64,000 bases of DNA from Amycolatopsis sp. NBC_01488 (GTDB taxonomy: Bacteria > Actinomycetota > Actinomycetes > Mycobacteriales > Pseudonocardiaceae). The notes under the pieces are model-generated. The model made no database searches. It was not told the DNA's origin and worked only from the letters and a program-made list of their open reading frames with translations. Positions 37,026 to 45,742 of this stretch are shown here, in pieces (the stretch's first letter is position 1; each line of letters starts with the position of its first letter). Made by a program: the position numbers and the translations under genes. The DNA lies in the NCBI RefSeq assembly GCF_036227105.1, contig NZ_CP109434.1, positions 3,662,001 to 3,726,000 of the forward strand, written 5' to 3'.

Positions 37026-38177
37026 GTGAGATTCCTGCACACCTCCGACTGGCACGTCGGCCGCACGTTCCACGGCGCCGACCTGCTCGCGGAACAGGAA
37101 GCGGTGCTCGGGCACCTCGCCGACCTCGTGGCCGGCGAGGCGATCGACGCCGTCCTGGTGGCAGGCGACATCTACGACCGCGCGGTGCCGTCGGCCGAGG
37201 CCGTCCGGGTGGCCACCGCGGCGGTAGCGCGGATCCGCGCCGCCGGCGCGCAACTGGTCGTCACGCCCGGGAACCACGACTCCGCCCCGCGGCTGGGCGC
37301 CTTCGCGGAGTTCGCCGCGGCGGGCGGCCTCCACCTGCGCACCACCGTCGGCGGGCTGGCCGAGCCGGTCCTCCTGGACGACGACCACGGCCCGGTCGCC
37401 GTCTACGGAATCCCTTACCTGGAGCCGGAACCCGCGCGCCACGCGCTGGGCGTGCCGGACGCGCGCGGCCACACCGGCGTGCTCACCGAGGCCATGCGGC
37501 GGATCCGTGCTGACCTCGGAACCCGGCCGGGCGTCCGGTCGGTCGTGCTCGCGCACGCGTTCGTCACCGGCGGCGAGCCGACCGACTCCGAGCGCACGAT
37601 CGCGGTCGGCGGCGTCGAACAGGTACCCGGCTCGGTCTTCGACGGCGTCGACTACGTCGCGCTCGGCCACCTCCACGGCCCGCAGACGCTGGCCGAACAC
37701 CTGCGGTACTCCGGCAGTCCGCTGGCGTACTCGTTTTCCGAGGCGCGGCAACGCAAATCGGTCTGGCTGGTCGACCTGGACGCAAGCGGGCTCGCCGAAG
37801 TCCGCCGCCACGAGCTGCCGGTGCCGAGGGCGCTGGCCACCCTCCGCGGCCCGCTCGAAGACCTGCTCGCCGACCCGGCGCACGACCGGTTCCTCGAGCA
37901 CTTCCTGTCGGTCACGGTCACCGACCCGGTCCGCCCGGTGGACGCGATGCGGCGCCTGCGTGAGCGGTTCCCGCACGCGGTGCACCTGGAGTGGGAGCCC
38001 GAGGGCGGGTACAGCGGCGCCCCGCTGCGCTACTCCGACGCCGTGCGCGGCCGGTCGGACATCGAGATCTCGCGCAGCTTCCTCGACGACTGCCGAGGTT
38101 CCGCGCCGACCGAGAGCGAAGAGCAGCTTCTGTTCAAGGCCCTGGAAGCGGCCGACCGGGGGGCGCTCGCGAAATGA
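37026..38177 (+). CDS. sbcD: Exonuclease SbcCD, nuclease subunit D
   Basis: A 383-residue Mre11-type nuclease. Phosphoesterase motifs are complete: HTSDWHVGR, VAGDIYDRAVPS, VTPGNHDS, AHAFVTGG and GHLHGPQ. With SbcC it cleaves hairpins and opens blocked DNA ends. GTG at 37026 is the family start (VRFLHTSDWH); the frame is open 57 bases further upstream. Its last bases form an ATGA overlap with sbcC, so the subunits are co-translated. Confidence 0.94.
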   Translation: MRFLHTSDWHVGRTFHGADLLAEQEAVLGHLADLVAGEAIDAVLVAGDIYDRAVPSAEAVRVATAAVARIRAAGAQLVVTPGNHDSAPRLGAFAEFAAAGGLHLRTTVGGLAEPVLLDDDHGPVAVYGIPYLEPEPARHALGVPDARGHTGVLTEAMRRIRADLGTRPGVRSVVLAHAFVTGGEPTDSERTIAVGGVEQVPGSVFDGVDYVALGHLHGPQTLAEHLRYSGSPLAYSFSEARQRKSVWLVDLDASGLAEVRRHELPVPRALATLRGPLEDLLADPAHDRFLEHFLSVTVTDPVRPVDAMRRLRERFPHAVHLEWEPEGGYSGAPLRYSDAVRGRSDIEISRSFLDDCRGSAPTESEEQLLFKALEAADRGALAK

Positions 38178-41125
38178 GGCTGCACAGGCTGGAGGTCGAG
38201 GCCTTCGGGCCGTACAGCGCACGCGAAGTGGTCGACTTCGACGTGCTCGGCGCCGACGGTCTCTTCCTCCTGCACGGCGAAACCGGCGCCGGCAAGACCA
38301 CGCTGCTCGACGCGATCGCGTTCGCGCTGTTCGGCGTGGTTCCCGGCGCCCGCAACGAGGCCAAGCGGCTGCGCTGCGACCTGGCCGAGCGCGACCAGGT
38401 CACCGAGGTCGCGCTGGAGCTCACCGTGCAGGGCCACCGGCTGAAGATCGTGCGCAACCCGGAGTACCAGCGGCCGAAGCGGCGCGGCGAGGGCACGACG
38501 ACGCAGCAGGCGCGGGTGTCGTTGAGCTGGGTCGGCACCGCGCCGGCCGGGCTGGCGCCGGAGGGCCTGATCCGGATCGAGGAGGTCGCGCGCACGGTCG
38601 AGCGGCTGCTCGGGATGACCGCGGCCCAGTTCTTCCAGGTGGTGCTGCTGCCGCAGGGCGAGTTCGCCCGGTTCCTGCGGTCGGACACCGCCGAGCGCGA
38701 GAAGCTGCTGGAGCGGCTGTTCGGCACCGAGCGCTTCGCCGACGTCGAACGCTGGTTCGCCGACCTGCGGGCCGAGCGCGGCCGGGAACTCGAGTACCAG
38801 CAAGGGAAAGTGCGCGAGCTGCTGGCGAGGTACGCGCAGGAAGCGCAGCAGGACGCGCCCGAGGCGGACGTGGCGGAGTGGGTCGACGTCGTGCTGGCGG
38901 CGTCCGGAGAACGCGTCCGACAGGCGACCGCGGAGGAGGAGCGGGCGCGCGCCGCGGCTCAGCGCGCGGACGTCTACCTGCAGGAGGAACGATCCGGCGC
39001 GGAGAAGATCCGGCGGGTCCGCACCGCGCACCTGCGGCTCGTCGAGATCACCGAGCAGGCGCCGCAACGCGCGGAGTGGGCCCAGGAGGTCGCGGCCGCG
39101 CGGCGGGCTGCCGGCGTCGCAGTGGAGGCCGACCTGCTGGATCGGCGCGCCGCCGAGCTGACCGAAGCGGAGCAGGCAGAAAAGGAACGCGGCGCGCGGT
39201 TGCGGGAGTTCGGCACCCGGGCGACGGGCGACCTCAAGGCCCGCGCGGCCACCGCGCGGGAAGAGGCCGGTGCGGTCGCGGAGCTCGTCGCCGAGGCCGA
39301 ACAGCAGCAGCTCGACGTCATGCGGCGGGACGACCGGAAGCTGGCCGCCGTCACGGCCGGGCAGCAGGTCGAAGAGCTGACCACCGAGCTGGCCGCGATT
39401 CCCGGTCAGCTGGCCAAACTGCGGGCGGACGCGCTCGAAGCGGCCGAGGCCGAAGCCAAGCTCGACGGCGCGCGGGCACGTGTCGATGAGCTGCGGGCCT
39501 TCGCGCGCGATGCGGCCGAGCTGCCGGAGGCTCGGGCGAAGGTCGAGCGTGGCGAGGCGAAGCTGCGCGAGGTCGTCGACGCGCACCAGGCGGCCCGGCA
39601 GCGTCGGCTGGACCTGCGCGAGCGGCGGCTCGACGGGATGGCGGCCGAACTGGCCGCCGCACTGCCGGAGGGCGCGCCCTGTCCGGTCTGCGGGTCCGCC
39701 GAGCACCCGGCGCCCGCCAACCGGGACGTCGAACTCGTCGACCCAGCCGAAGAACGGGCGGCCGAGGAAGCCGAGCAGGCCGCCGACACGGTGCGGCAGC
39801 GGGTCGTCGTCGCATTGGAAGAGGCGAAAGCGCGGCTGGCGGGCCTGCTGGAACGGCTCGGCGAGCGCACGGCCGAGTCGGTCACGGCCGAGCTGGTCGA
39901 AGCCCGCGCGACCGTCGCCTCGCTGACGCAGCAAGCGGCCGGGAAGGCGAAGCTCAGCGAGCAGGTCGTCCTCCTCGAACGTGATCTCGAGCTGCGAGCC
40001 GAGCGGCGTCGCCAGGCCGAGCAGGCGGCGACCGAGGCCACGACCGACGTCCGGGCCCTGGAAGAACGGCTGGCCGAGCGCGAACGCCGGCTCGTCGCCG
40101 GGCGCGGCGAGTTCGCGGACGTCTCGGCCCGGCGGGAACACCTGCTCGGGCTGGCCGAGGCGCTCGAAGGGGTCGCCGAGGCTCGGACGGCCGTCGTGGG
40201 TGCCCGGGAGCGGGTCGCCCAGCAGCGCGCGCTGGTCGAAGCGGCGGTCAAGGCGAAGGGGTTCACGTCGCTGAAGAAGGCGCGGGCCGCGATGCTGCCG
40301 GACGAGCAGATCGAGAAGCTGGAGCAGGGCATCGCCGAGGCCGAGGCGGCCGCGGCGGGAGCGCGGGCGTTGCTGTCCGAGCCGGACCTGTTCGGGATCT
40401 CGCCGGACGACGTCGCGGACGTCGACCGGGCGGCCGACTCGGCCCAGCTGGCGCGGGCGCGGGCAGACTCGGCGTACGCGGCGCTGCGGGTGGCGACCGC
40501 TCACCACGAAGAGCTGACCCGGCTGGCGGCTCTGCTGCGCAAGGCCCTCGCCGGCCTCGCCCCGGCCGAAGCGGCGTACGCCGAGTTGCGCGCGCTCGCG
40601 GACGTCGTCAACGGGCGCGGGCAGAACAGCCGGAAGATGTCGCTGCGCTCGTACGTGCTGGCGGCGCGGCTCGAGGAGGTGGCGGTCGCGGCCACCCACC
40701 GGCTGCGGACGATGAGCCAGGGACGGTACTCGTTCGTGCACTCGGACGCGGCGGGCGCGCGCGGCACCCGAGGTGGGCTCGGCATCGACGTGCTGGACGA
40801 CTACTCGGGCACCATCCGCCCGGCGAAGACGCTGTCCGGGGGTGAGTCGTTCCTCGCGTCGCTGGCCCTGGCGCTGGGGCTGGCGGACGTCGTCGCCGGG
40901 GAGACCGGCGGCGCGCTGCTGGACACGCTGTTCGTCGACGAGGGGTTCGGCACGCTGGACGCCGAGACGCTGGACGTCGTGATGAACATCCTCGACGAGC
41001 TCCGCGCGGGCGGCCGGGTGGTGGGCCTGGTGTCGCACGTCGAGGAGCTGCGGCAGCGCATCCCAACGCGGCTGAGGGTCCGCAAGTCCCGAACGGGTTC
41101 GACGGTGGAGGTGCGCGCGGGCTGA
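38174..41125 (+). CDS. sbcC: Exonuclease SbcCD, ATPase subunit C
   Basis: A 983-residue Rad50-type SMC ATPase. Walker A is in GETGAGKTTLLDA (about 35-47), the Q-loop region in FFQVVLLPQGEFARFL, and the C-terminal signature in KTLSGGESFLASLALALGL with Walker B LFVDEGFGTLD. Between them runs a long coiled-coil broken by the zinc hook CPVC (about 498-501), which dimerises two complexes. Length is normal. The ATG at 38174 overlaps the sbcD stop. Confidence 0.94.
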   Translation: MRLHRLEVEAFGPYSAREVVDFDVLGADGLFLLHGETGAGKTTLLDAIAFALFGVVPGARNEAKRLRCDLAERDQVTEVALELTVQGHRLKIVRNPEYQRPKRRGEGTTTQQARVSLSWVGTAPAGLAPEGLIRIEEVARTVERLLGMTAAQFFQVVLLPQGEFARFLRSDTAEREKLLERLFGTERFADVERWFADLRAERGRELEYQQGKVRELLARYAQEAQQDAPEADVAEWVDVVLAASGERVRQATAEEERARAAAQRADVYLQEERSGAEKIRRVRTAHLRLVEITEQAPQRAEWAQEVAAARRAAGVAVEADLLDRRAAELTEAEQAEKERGARLREFGTRATGDLKARAATAREEAGAVAELVAEAEQQQLDVMRRDDRKLAAVTAGQQVEELTTELAAIPGQLAKLRADALEAAEAEAKLDGARARVDELRAFARDAAELPEARAKVERGEAKLREVVDAHQAARQRRLDLRERRLDGMAAELAAALPEGAPCPVCGSAEHPAPANRDVELVDPAEERAAEEAEQAADTVRQRVVVALEEAKARLAGLLERLGERTAESVTAELVEARATVASLTQQAAGKAKLSEQVVLLERDLELRAERRRQAEQAATEATTDVRALEERLAERERRLVAGRGEFADVSARREHLLGLAEALEGVAEARTAVVGARERVAQQRALVEAAVKAKGFTSLKKARAAMLPDEQIEKLEQGIAEAEAAAAGARALLSEPDLFGISPDDVADVDRAADSAQLARARADSAYAALRVATAHHEELTRLAALLRKALAGLAPAEAAYAELRALADVVNGRGQNSRKMSLRSYVLAARLEEVAVAATHRLRTMSQGRYSFVHSDAAGARGTRGGLGIDVLDDYSGTIRPAKTLSGGESFLASLALALGLADVVAGETGGALLDTLFVDEGFGTLDAETLDVVMNILDELRAGGRVVGLVSHVEELRQRIPTRLRVRKSRTGSTVEVRAG

Positions 41126-41146
41126 CGACTCGGACAAGATGAGGTC

Positions 41147-41338
41147 ATGACGGACCAGCCGCCGAACGGCCTGCCCCGCTACCGCCTGCTCACCGGCCCG
41201 GACGACGCGAAGTTCTGCCACCGGGTGAGCGAGGCACTGGACCTCGGCTACCGCCTCCACGGCTCACCGGCCGCAACCTTCGACGGCACCCAGGTGATCG
41301 TGGCGCAGGCCCTCCTGTGGCACGGCGAGCAAGGCTGA
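41147..41338 (+). CDS. DUF1737 small protein
   Basis: A 63-residue protein that is almost entirely a DUF1737 domain (YRLLTGPDDAKFCHRVSEAL, then YRLHGSPAATFDG). Function is unknown; the domain often occurs alone or at protein termini. It starts 21 bases after sbcC on the same strand. The following 208 bases to the Ada-AlkA stop show no gene. Confidence 0.78.
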   Translation: MTDQPPNGLPRYRLLTGPDDAKFCHRVSEALDLGYRLHGSPAATFDGTQVIVAQALLWHGEQG

Positions 41339-41546
41339 CACGGATCCGGGAGCGGCCGCACGGAGTGAGCCGGGCGGGCTCCTCGCACTGCCAGGCGCGA
41401 ACCCTGCCCCAGGAACCCTGACCCAGGAACGCCGGCGCGCGGCCGGGGCGCGAAGGTGAGGGCAGCGCACGCTGTCGGCCGAGTCGCGGGTGTCGTGACC
41501 GCGGCGAGAACGCTGGTGCCCGGCCCCTGCGGTCAGCACGCCAATG

Positions 41547-42944
41547 TCAGCTGAGCCCGGCCGTCGCCGCGTGGCGGAGGTACATCCCGGCGTACGAGCA
41601 CCACGGCGTCCACGCCCGCGCGCGCTCGGCCAAGGACTCCGGCGCAATGCCCAGCGCCTCCGCACCTCGCTGGACCGCGGCGTCCTCCGTCAGCAAGACG
41701 TCCGGGGCGCCGAGGACCCGCATCAGCACGTAGTCCGCCGTCGCACCGTCGACGCCGGGGCACGCCAGCAACTCCTCCCGCAGTTCGGCCGCCTCCCGGC
41801 CCACGTGCACGTCCAGCGTTCCCTCGGCCAAGGCCGCGGCGACGGGATGATCGGCCGCGAACTGGGTCGCGGTCGGGAACAGCCGCGTCACGCCCCACTC
41901 GCCCGGGACCTCCTCGCCGAGCGAGGCCGGGATCCGGTCGCCGAGCAGGGCCCGGAGCACCAGCTCTTCACCGTCGACCGTGCCGGGGACCCGAATCCCG
42001 GGCACGGCCGCCACGATCGGCGCCAAAGCGGCGTCCGCACCCAGGACCCGGGTGACCGCCGCCGGGTCGGCGTCGAGGTCGAGGAGCCTGCGGACACGGC
42101 TGACCGCGCTGCCGAGGTCGCGCAGGTCGGACAGTCGCAGCTCGCAGCGGACGTGGTCCGGCTCGGGCGTCAGCCGCACGGCGCCGGTGCCGTGGGCGAG
42201 CCGCAGCGTGCGTGCGTAGGACACCGAAGTCACCTCCTCGACGCCCGGAACGGCGTGAGCGGCGAAGAAGCGAAGCAGCCCAGCAGCGTCGAACGGCGGC
42301 CTGAACGGCAACCGCAGGCTGAGGCGCGTTCCGCGCACGTCGCCGTGCCGTCCACGTCGCGAAGCAGCGAAGGCGCGAAGCTGCGACGGCGTCGTCGCGA
42401 ACACTTCGCGGATCGTCTCGTTGAACTGCCGGACGCTCGAGAAGCCCGCCGCGAACGCGACGTCCGTGAGCGGCAGGCCCGACATCTCGATGAGCAGCCG
42501 GGCGGAGTGCGCGCGGTGCGCCCGGGCGAGCGCGAGCGGACCCGCGCCCAGCTCGGCGGTCAGCACCCGGCCGAGCTGGCGTTCCGAGTAGCCGAGGCGG
42601 CGCGCGAGGCCGGGGACGCCTTCGCGCTCCACCGTCCCGTCCGAGATGAGGCGCATCGCCCGCGCGGCCAGGTCGGCGCGCACGTTCCAGTCCGGCGAGC
42701 CCGGCACGGCGTCCGGCAGGCAGCGGCGGCAGGCGCGGAAGCCGTTGGCCTGCGCGGCCGCCGACGTCGGGAAGAAGCGGACGTTCTGCACCTTCGGCGT
42801 CGACGCCGGGCAGGACGGCCGGCAGTAGATGCCGGTGGTGCGGACGGCCATGATGAACTGGCCGTCGAAGCGCGAATCGCGGGCGGTGACCACGCGGTAG
42901 CAGCGCTCGGCGTCCCGCCAGAGTGCGAGCGTTTCGGTGCCCAT
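41547..42944 (-). CDS. Fused Ada-type regulator and AlkA-type 3-methyladenine DNA glycosylase
   Basis: A 465-residue three-part protein. Residues 10-80 are the Ada N-terminal zinc domain (Cys41, Cys45, Cys72, Cys75 in GIYCRPSCPA and FRACRRCLP), where the first Cys accepts methyl groups from phosphotriesters. Residues about 90-190 are an AraC-type DNA-binding domain (LARRLGYSERQLGRVL, VAFAAGFSSVRQFNETI). Residues about 205-465 are an AlkA glycosylase with its N-terminal domain and helix-hairpin-helix (LLACPGVDGATADYVLMRVL, then a conserved Asp in TEDAAV). It both senses and repairs alkylation damage. ATG at 42944 is the probable start; 42956 is possible. Confidence 0.9.
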   Translation of the reverse strand: MGTETLALWRDAERCYRVVTARDSRFDGQFIMAVRTTGIYCRPSCPASTPKVQNVRFFPTSAAAQANGFRACRRCLPDAVPGSPDWNVRADLAARAMRLISDGTVEREGVPGLARRLGYSERQLGRVLTAELGAGPLALARAHRAHSARLLIEMSGLPLTDVAFAAGFSSVRQFNETIREVFATTPSQLRAFAASRRGRHGDVRGTRLSLRLPFRPPFDAAGLLRFFAAHAVPGVEEVTSVSYARTLRLAHGTGAVRLTPEPDHVRCELRLSDLRDLGSAVSRVRRLLDLDADPAAVTRVLGADAALAPIVAAVPGIRVPGTVDGEELVLRALLGDRIPASLGEEVPGEWGVTRLFPTATQFAADHPVAAALAEGTLDVHVGREAAELREELLACPGVDGATADYVLMRVLGAPDVLLTEDAAVQRGAEALGIAPESLAERARAWTPWCSYAGMYLRHAATAGLS

Positions 42945-43046
42945 GGATCCGAGCATGCCAGCAGGTCAGCGCCGTCGCTGGCGGAAATCCGACGCGGCGT
43001 TGGGCGCGTGGGCCCGGGCCGGACGAGACACGTAGACTGCGGGGTC

Positions 43047-44153
43047 GTGAGCCTCACCCTCGGTATCGTCGGCCTGCCCAACGTCGGCAAGTCCACCCTG
43101 TTCAACGCGCTGACCCGCAACGACGTGCTCGCCGCGAACTACCCGTTCGCGACGATCGAGCCGAACGTCGGCGTGGTGCCGCTGCCGGACCCGCGGCTGG
43201 ACAAGCTCGCGGAGCTGTACAAGTCGGAGAAGACCGTACCGGCTGTGGTGTCCTTTGTGGACATCGCGGGCATCGTCAAGGGCGCGTCCGAGGGTGCCGG
43301 GCTGGGCAACAAGTTCCTGGCGAACATCCGTGAGGCCAACGCGATCTGCCAGGTCATCCGCGTGTTCGACGACCCGGACGTGATCCACGTCGACGGCCGG
43401 ATCGACCCGTCGAGCGACATCGAGACCATCAACACCGAGCTGATCCTCGCCGACCTGCAGACCTTGGACAAGGCGCTGCCGCGGCTGGAGAAGGAAGCGC
43501 GGACGAAGAAGGAGAACAAGCCCGCGCTGGACAACGCGCAGAAGGCGAAGGAGATCCTCGACGCCGGGCGCACGCTCTTCCAGGCACAGAAGGAAGTCGA
43601 CTTCGACGCGCTGCGCGAGCTGAGCCTGCTGACGACGAAGCCGTTCCTGTACGTCTTCAACGCCGACGAGTCGATCCTGACCGACGACGCCCGCCGCGAG
43701 GAGCTGACCAAGCTGGTCGCGCCGGCGGACGCGGTGTTCCTCGACGCGAAGGTCGAGTCGGAACTGCTGGAACTGGACGACGAGGAGTCGGTGCGCGAGC
43801 TGCTCGAGTCGGTCGGCCAGCCGGAGCCGGGCCTGTATTCCCTGGCCCGCGCGGGTTTCCACACGCTCGGCCTGCAGACGTACCTGACGGCGGGCCCGAA
43901 GGAGTCCCGCGCCTGGACGATCCCCCAGGGCGCGACGGCCCCCCAGGCGGCGGGCGTGATCCACACGGACTTCGAGCGCGGTTTCATCAAGGCGGAGATC
44001 GTCTCGTACGACGACCTGATGGCGGCCGGCTCGATGGCGGCGGCCCGGGCCGCGGGCAAGGTCCGCATGGAAGGCAAGGACTACGTGATGGCCGACGGCG
44101 ACGTGGTCGAGTTCCGACACGGTGCAACCTCAAGTCTCACCAAAAAGGCGTAA
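43047..44153 (+). CDS. ychF: Redox-responsive ATPase YchF (OLA1 family)
   Basis: A 368-residue Obg-related P-loop protein. G1 is GLPNVGKST (9-17), G3 is DIAGIVKGASEG, and the G4 position reads FNADES instead of NKxD, which gives the family its preference for ATP. A C-terminal TGS domain (FERGFIKAEIVSYDDL, VRMEGKDYVMADGDVVEFR) binds RNA or ribosomes. GTG at 43047 is the family start. It corresponds to Rv1112. It marks the left edge of the second accessory region. Confidence 0.95.
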   Translation: MSLTLGIVGLPNVGKSTLFNALTRNDVLAANYPFATIEPNVGVVPLPDPRLDKLAELYKSEKTVPAVVSFVDIAGIVKGASEGAGLGNKFLANIREANAICQVIRVFDDPDVIHVDGRIDPSSDIETINTELILADLQTLDKALPRLEKEARTKKENKPALDNAQKAKEILDAGRTLFQAQKEVDFDALRELSLLTTKPFLYVFNADESILTDDARREELTKLVAPADAVFLDAKVESELLELDDEESVRELLESVGQPEPGLYSLARAGFHTLGLQTYLTAGPKESRAWTIPQGATAPQAAGVIHTDFERGFIKAEIVSYDDLMAAGSMAAARAAGKVRMEGKDYVMADGDVVEFRHGATSSLTKKA

Positions 44154-44160
44154 CCGTGTC

Positions 44161-44179
44161 GGAAGCCCGCGAGGCTTCC
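44161..44179 (+). terminator. Hairpin after ychF
   Basis: GGAAGCC, a 5-base loop, then GGCTTCC, 7 bases after the ychF stop. It is short but well placed. Confidence 0.45.
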
Positions 44180-44276
44180 AGCACGTGATGCGCCTGGCCG
44201 AGCGGGCCCGACTTCAGGTCGGCCCCGGCCAGCGCTGAACCGCCAACCGGGGCCTCCGACGGGATGGAGCCCCGCC

Positions 44277-44678
44277 GTGAGCCACCAGTCTCTCACTCCG
44301 CACGACATTCCATCGCTGTCCCTCAACGCGCTGGTCGAGCGCTGGTCCGCTGCTCGCAGCCGGACCTTTCTGGCCCAGCACAACAGTCGTGAGGCCGACC
44401 CGCGCGATCTTTTCGCCGAACTTGCTTATGGGGTCCGGATCGCGGAGGAAGCCACCGCAAGCCGGTGGTGCGTAGTCGCTGACCTGCTCCGTTTGGGCGT
44501 GATCGATTCCTGGTACCAAGCCGCCGACGCGATGGGGTTGACTGAAACCGAGGCCCGGGATGGGTTTCACGCGTGGATCGTTGGCCAAGTCGACCTTCGG
44601 CGCCGGACGGGCACGATCGGTATTGCCGAGGCTGAAGCAGCGGAGCTGTATGCGCTCTCCGAGGCGGTGGCCTGGTGA
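44277..44678 (+). CDS. Hypothetical protein of integrative-element type
   Basis: A 133-residue helical protein. The segment TASRWCVVADLLRLGVIDSW followed by MGLTETEARDGFHAWIVGQV is typical of proteins I associate with actinomycete integrative elements, usually just before a helix-turn-helix gene as here. Function unknown. GTG at 44277 follows GGAG; its stop overlaps the next start (GTGA). Confidence 0.62.
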   Translation: MSHQSLTPHDIPSLSLNALVERWSAARSRTFLAQHNSREADPRDLFAELAYGVRIAEEATASRWCVVADLLRLGVIDSWYQAADAMGLTETEARDGFHAWIVGQVDLRRRTGTIGIAEAEAAELYALSEAVAW

Positions 44679-44899
44679 GCATCGAAGTGATCAACTGGGC
44701 CCTCACCCGGGCTCCGATACCCCGGGATCGGCGCGATGCGTCGAGCCTCGCGGTGGTCCTGGTTGGACTTGCCAACCACGCAGATCCCGACGGGCGCAAC
44801 GCGTTCCCCTCGCTTGCGAGGCTGTCGCGGTACACGCGACTGTCCGAGCGGTCGGTTCGCTATGCCCTCCGTGCGCTGGAAGAACTCGACCTCGCCGGT
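44675..44899 (+). pseudogene. Helix-turn-helix element gene, 3' truncated by a deletion junction
   Basis: GTG at 44675 begins a protein whose first about 72 residues match a common element protein with a winged helix (INWALTRAPIPRDRRDASSL, LANHADPDG, LSRYTRLSERSVRYALRAL). After about 44895 the frame stays open to 45190 but the sequence (PTQLSSLLGYPAEVLGL) is the antisense of a different gene read from the other strand. The native C-terminal half is therefore missing and the frame is a chimera. Confidence 0.6.
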
Positions 44900-45196
44900 C
44901 TCGGGCAACCGACCCAGCTCTCGAGTCTCCTCGGCTATCCGGCTGAGGTTCTCGGCCTTCGTTCCGGACCATGGCTCGAATCCTGGATCGTGCTCGGTCA
45001 GGTTGCCGGGGACCGCGCCGCGATCGATCAGGTCGCCGATGATCGACAACATGGCCGAAGTGAGCTCATCAAGCGTCGCGTCCTTGCCCGCCATGGCTCC
45101 TGCGATACCGGTGACGACGGACAGGCCAACCCAGTCTTGTCGCGCGTAGTCGAGCAAGTAGTCAAGGTCGGCCTAGTAGGTGCCGCGTGAGGTCAC
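44881..45196 (-). pseudogene. Decayed small gene downstream of the toxin/immunity operon
   Basis: GTG at 45196 opens a frame that meets a TAG at 45173-45175 after 7 codons; the same frame then continues as ADLDYLLDYARQDWVG and on to RIAEETRELGRLPETGEVEF, a coherent acidic protein of about 90 residues. Its natural end is close to the deletion junction near 44890. An amber mutation plus a rearranged 3' end indicate a pseudogene. It begins 10 bases after the immunity gene stop, so it was once the next gene of that operon. Confidence 0.55.
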
Positions 45197-45205
45197 TGCT
45201 CGGAC

Positions 45206-45742
45206 TCACCAGGTGCTGACGAGCGACCTGGCTGCAGTGTCGGCATCCTGGCCGGAAAGCCGCGCCGCGATGGCGGTCTTCAGCACTGCCGCGGTCTGAC
45301 CGAAGATCATCTCGGACGAGTTGATCAGGTCGAAGCCTGCGCGGTCGATCGTGAGTAGCCCCGCTGGGAGACTGGGGCCTTCGGCGAGCGCATTGGCCAC
45401 TGCTCGGGCGAACTCGCTGGGTAGCCCGACCGTGAACGGTTCCTTCCACAACACGCTCGGGCAGGTTGGCTCGTCGTCGGCGTCGAACAGCCCGAAGGTT
45501 GCCACCGCAACCGCGAACTGTGTCTGACTGCCCTGGCCAGGCACGAACTGTGCGCCGAGAAGGGCGCGTGGGGCGAGACCGCCGAATCGCCGCAGGACTT
45601 CGACGTGCATCCGGATGGGGTTCGCCGGGGCAGCGATGGCCGGTAGGGACGAGCGCAGCCACTCCGCTGCCTGGTAGGCCGCTGAGTGATCGCCTTCGCC
45701 GATCGCGGCGAGGCCATGCCGTTCCACTTCAACGATCGTCAT
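45206..45742 (-). CDS. Putative immunity protein of the type VII toxin operon
   Basis: A 178-residue soluble protein with no recognised domain (MTIVEVERHGLAAIGEGDH, FGGLAPRALLGAQFVPGQG, LPAGLLTIDRAGFDLINSSE). Its ATG at 45742 overlaps the stop of the toxin gene (ATGA), the classic position for an immunity gene behind a polymorphic toxin. The role is inferred only from position. The frame is open to 45775, but the overlap decides the start. Confidence 0.6.
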   Translation of the reverse strand: MTIVEVERHGLAAIGEGDHSAAYQAAEWLRSSLPAIAAPANPIRMHVEVLRRFGGLAPRALLGAQFVPGQGSQTQFAVAVATFGLFDADDEPTCPSVLWKEPFTVGLPSEFARAVANALAEGPSLPAGLLTIDRAGFDLINSSEMIFGQTAAVLKTAIAARLSGQDADTAARSLVSTW

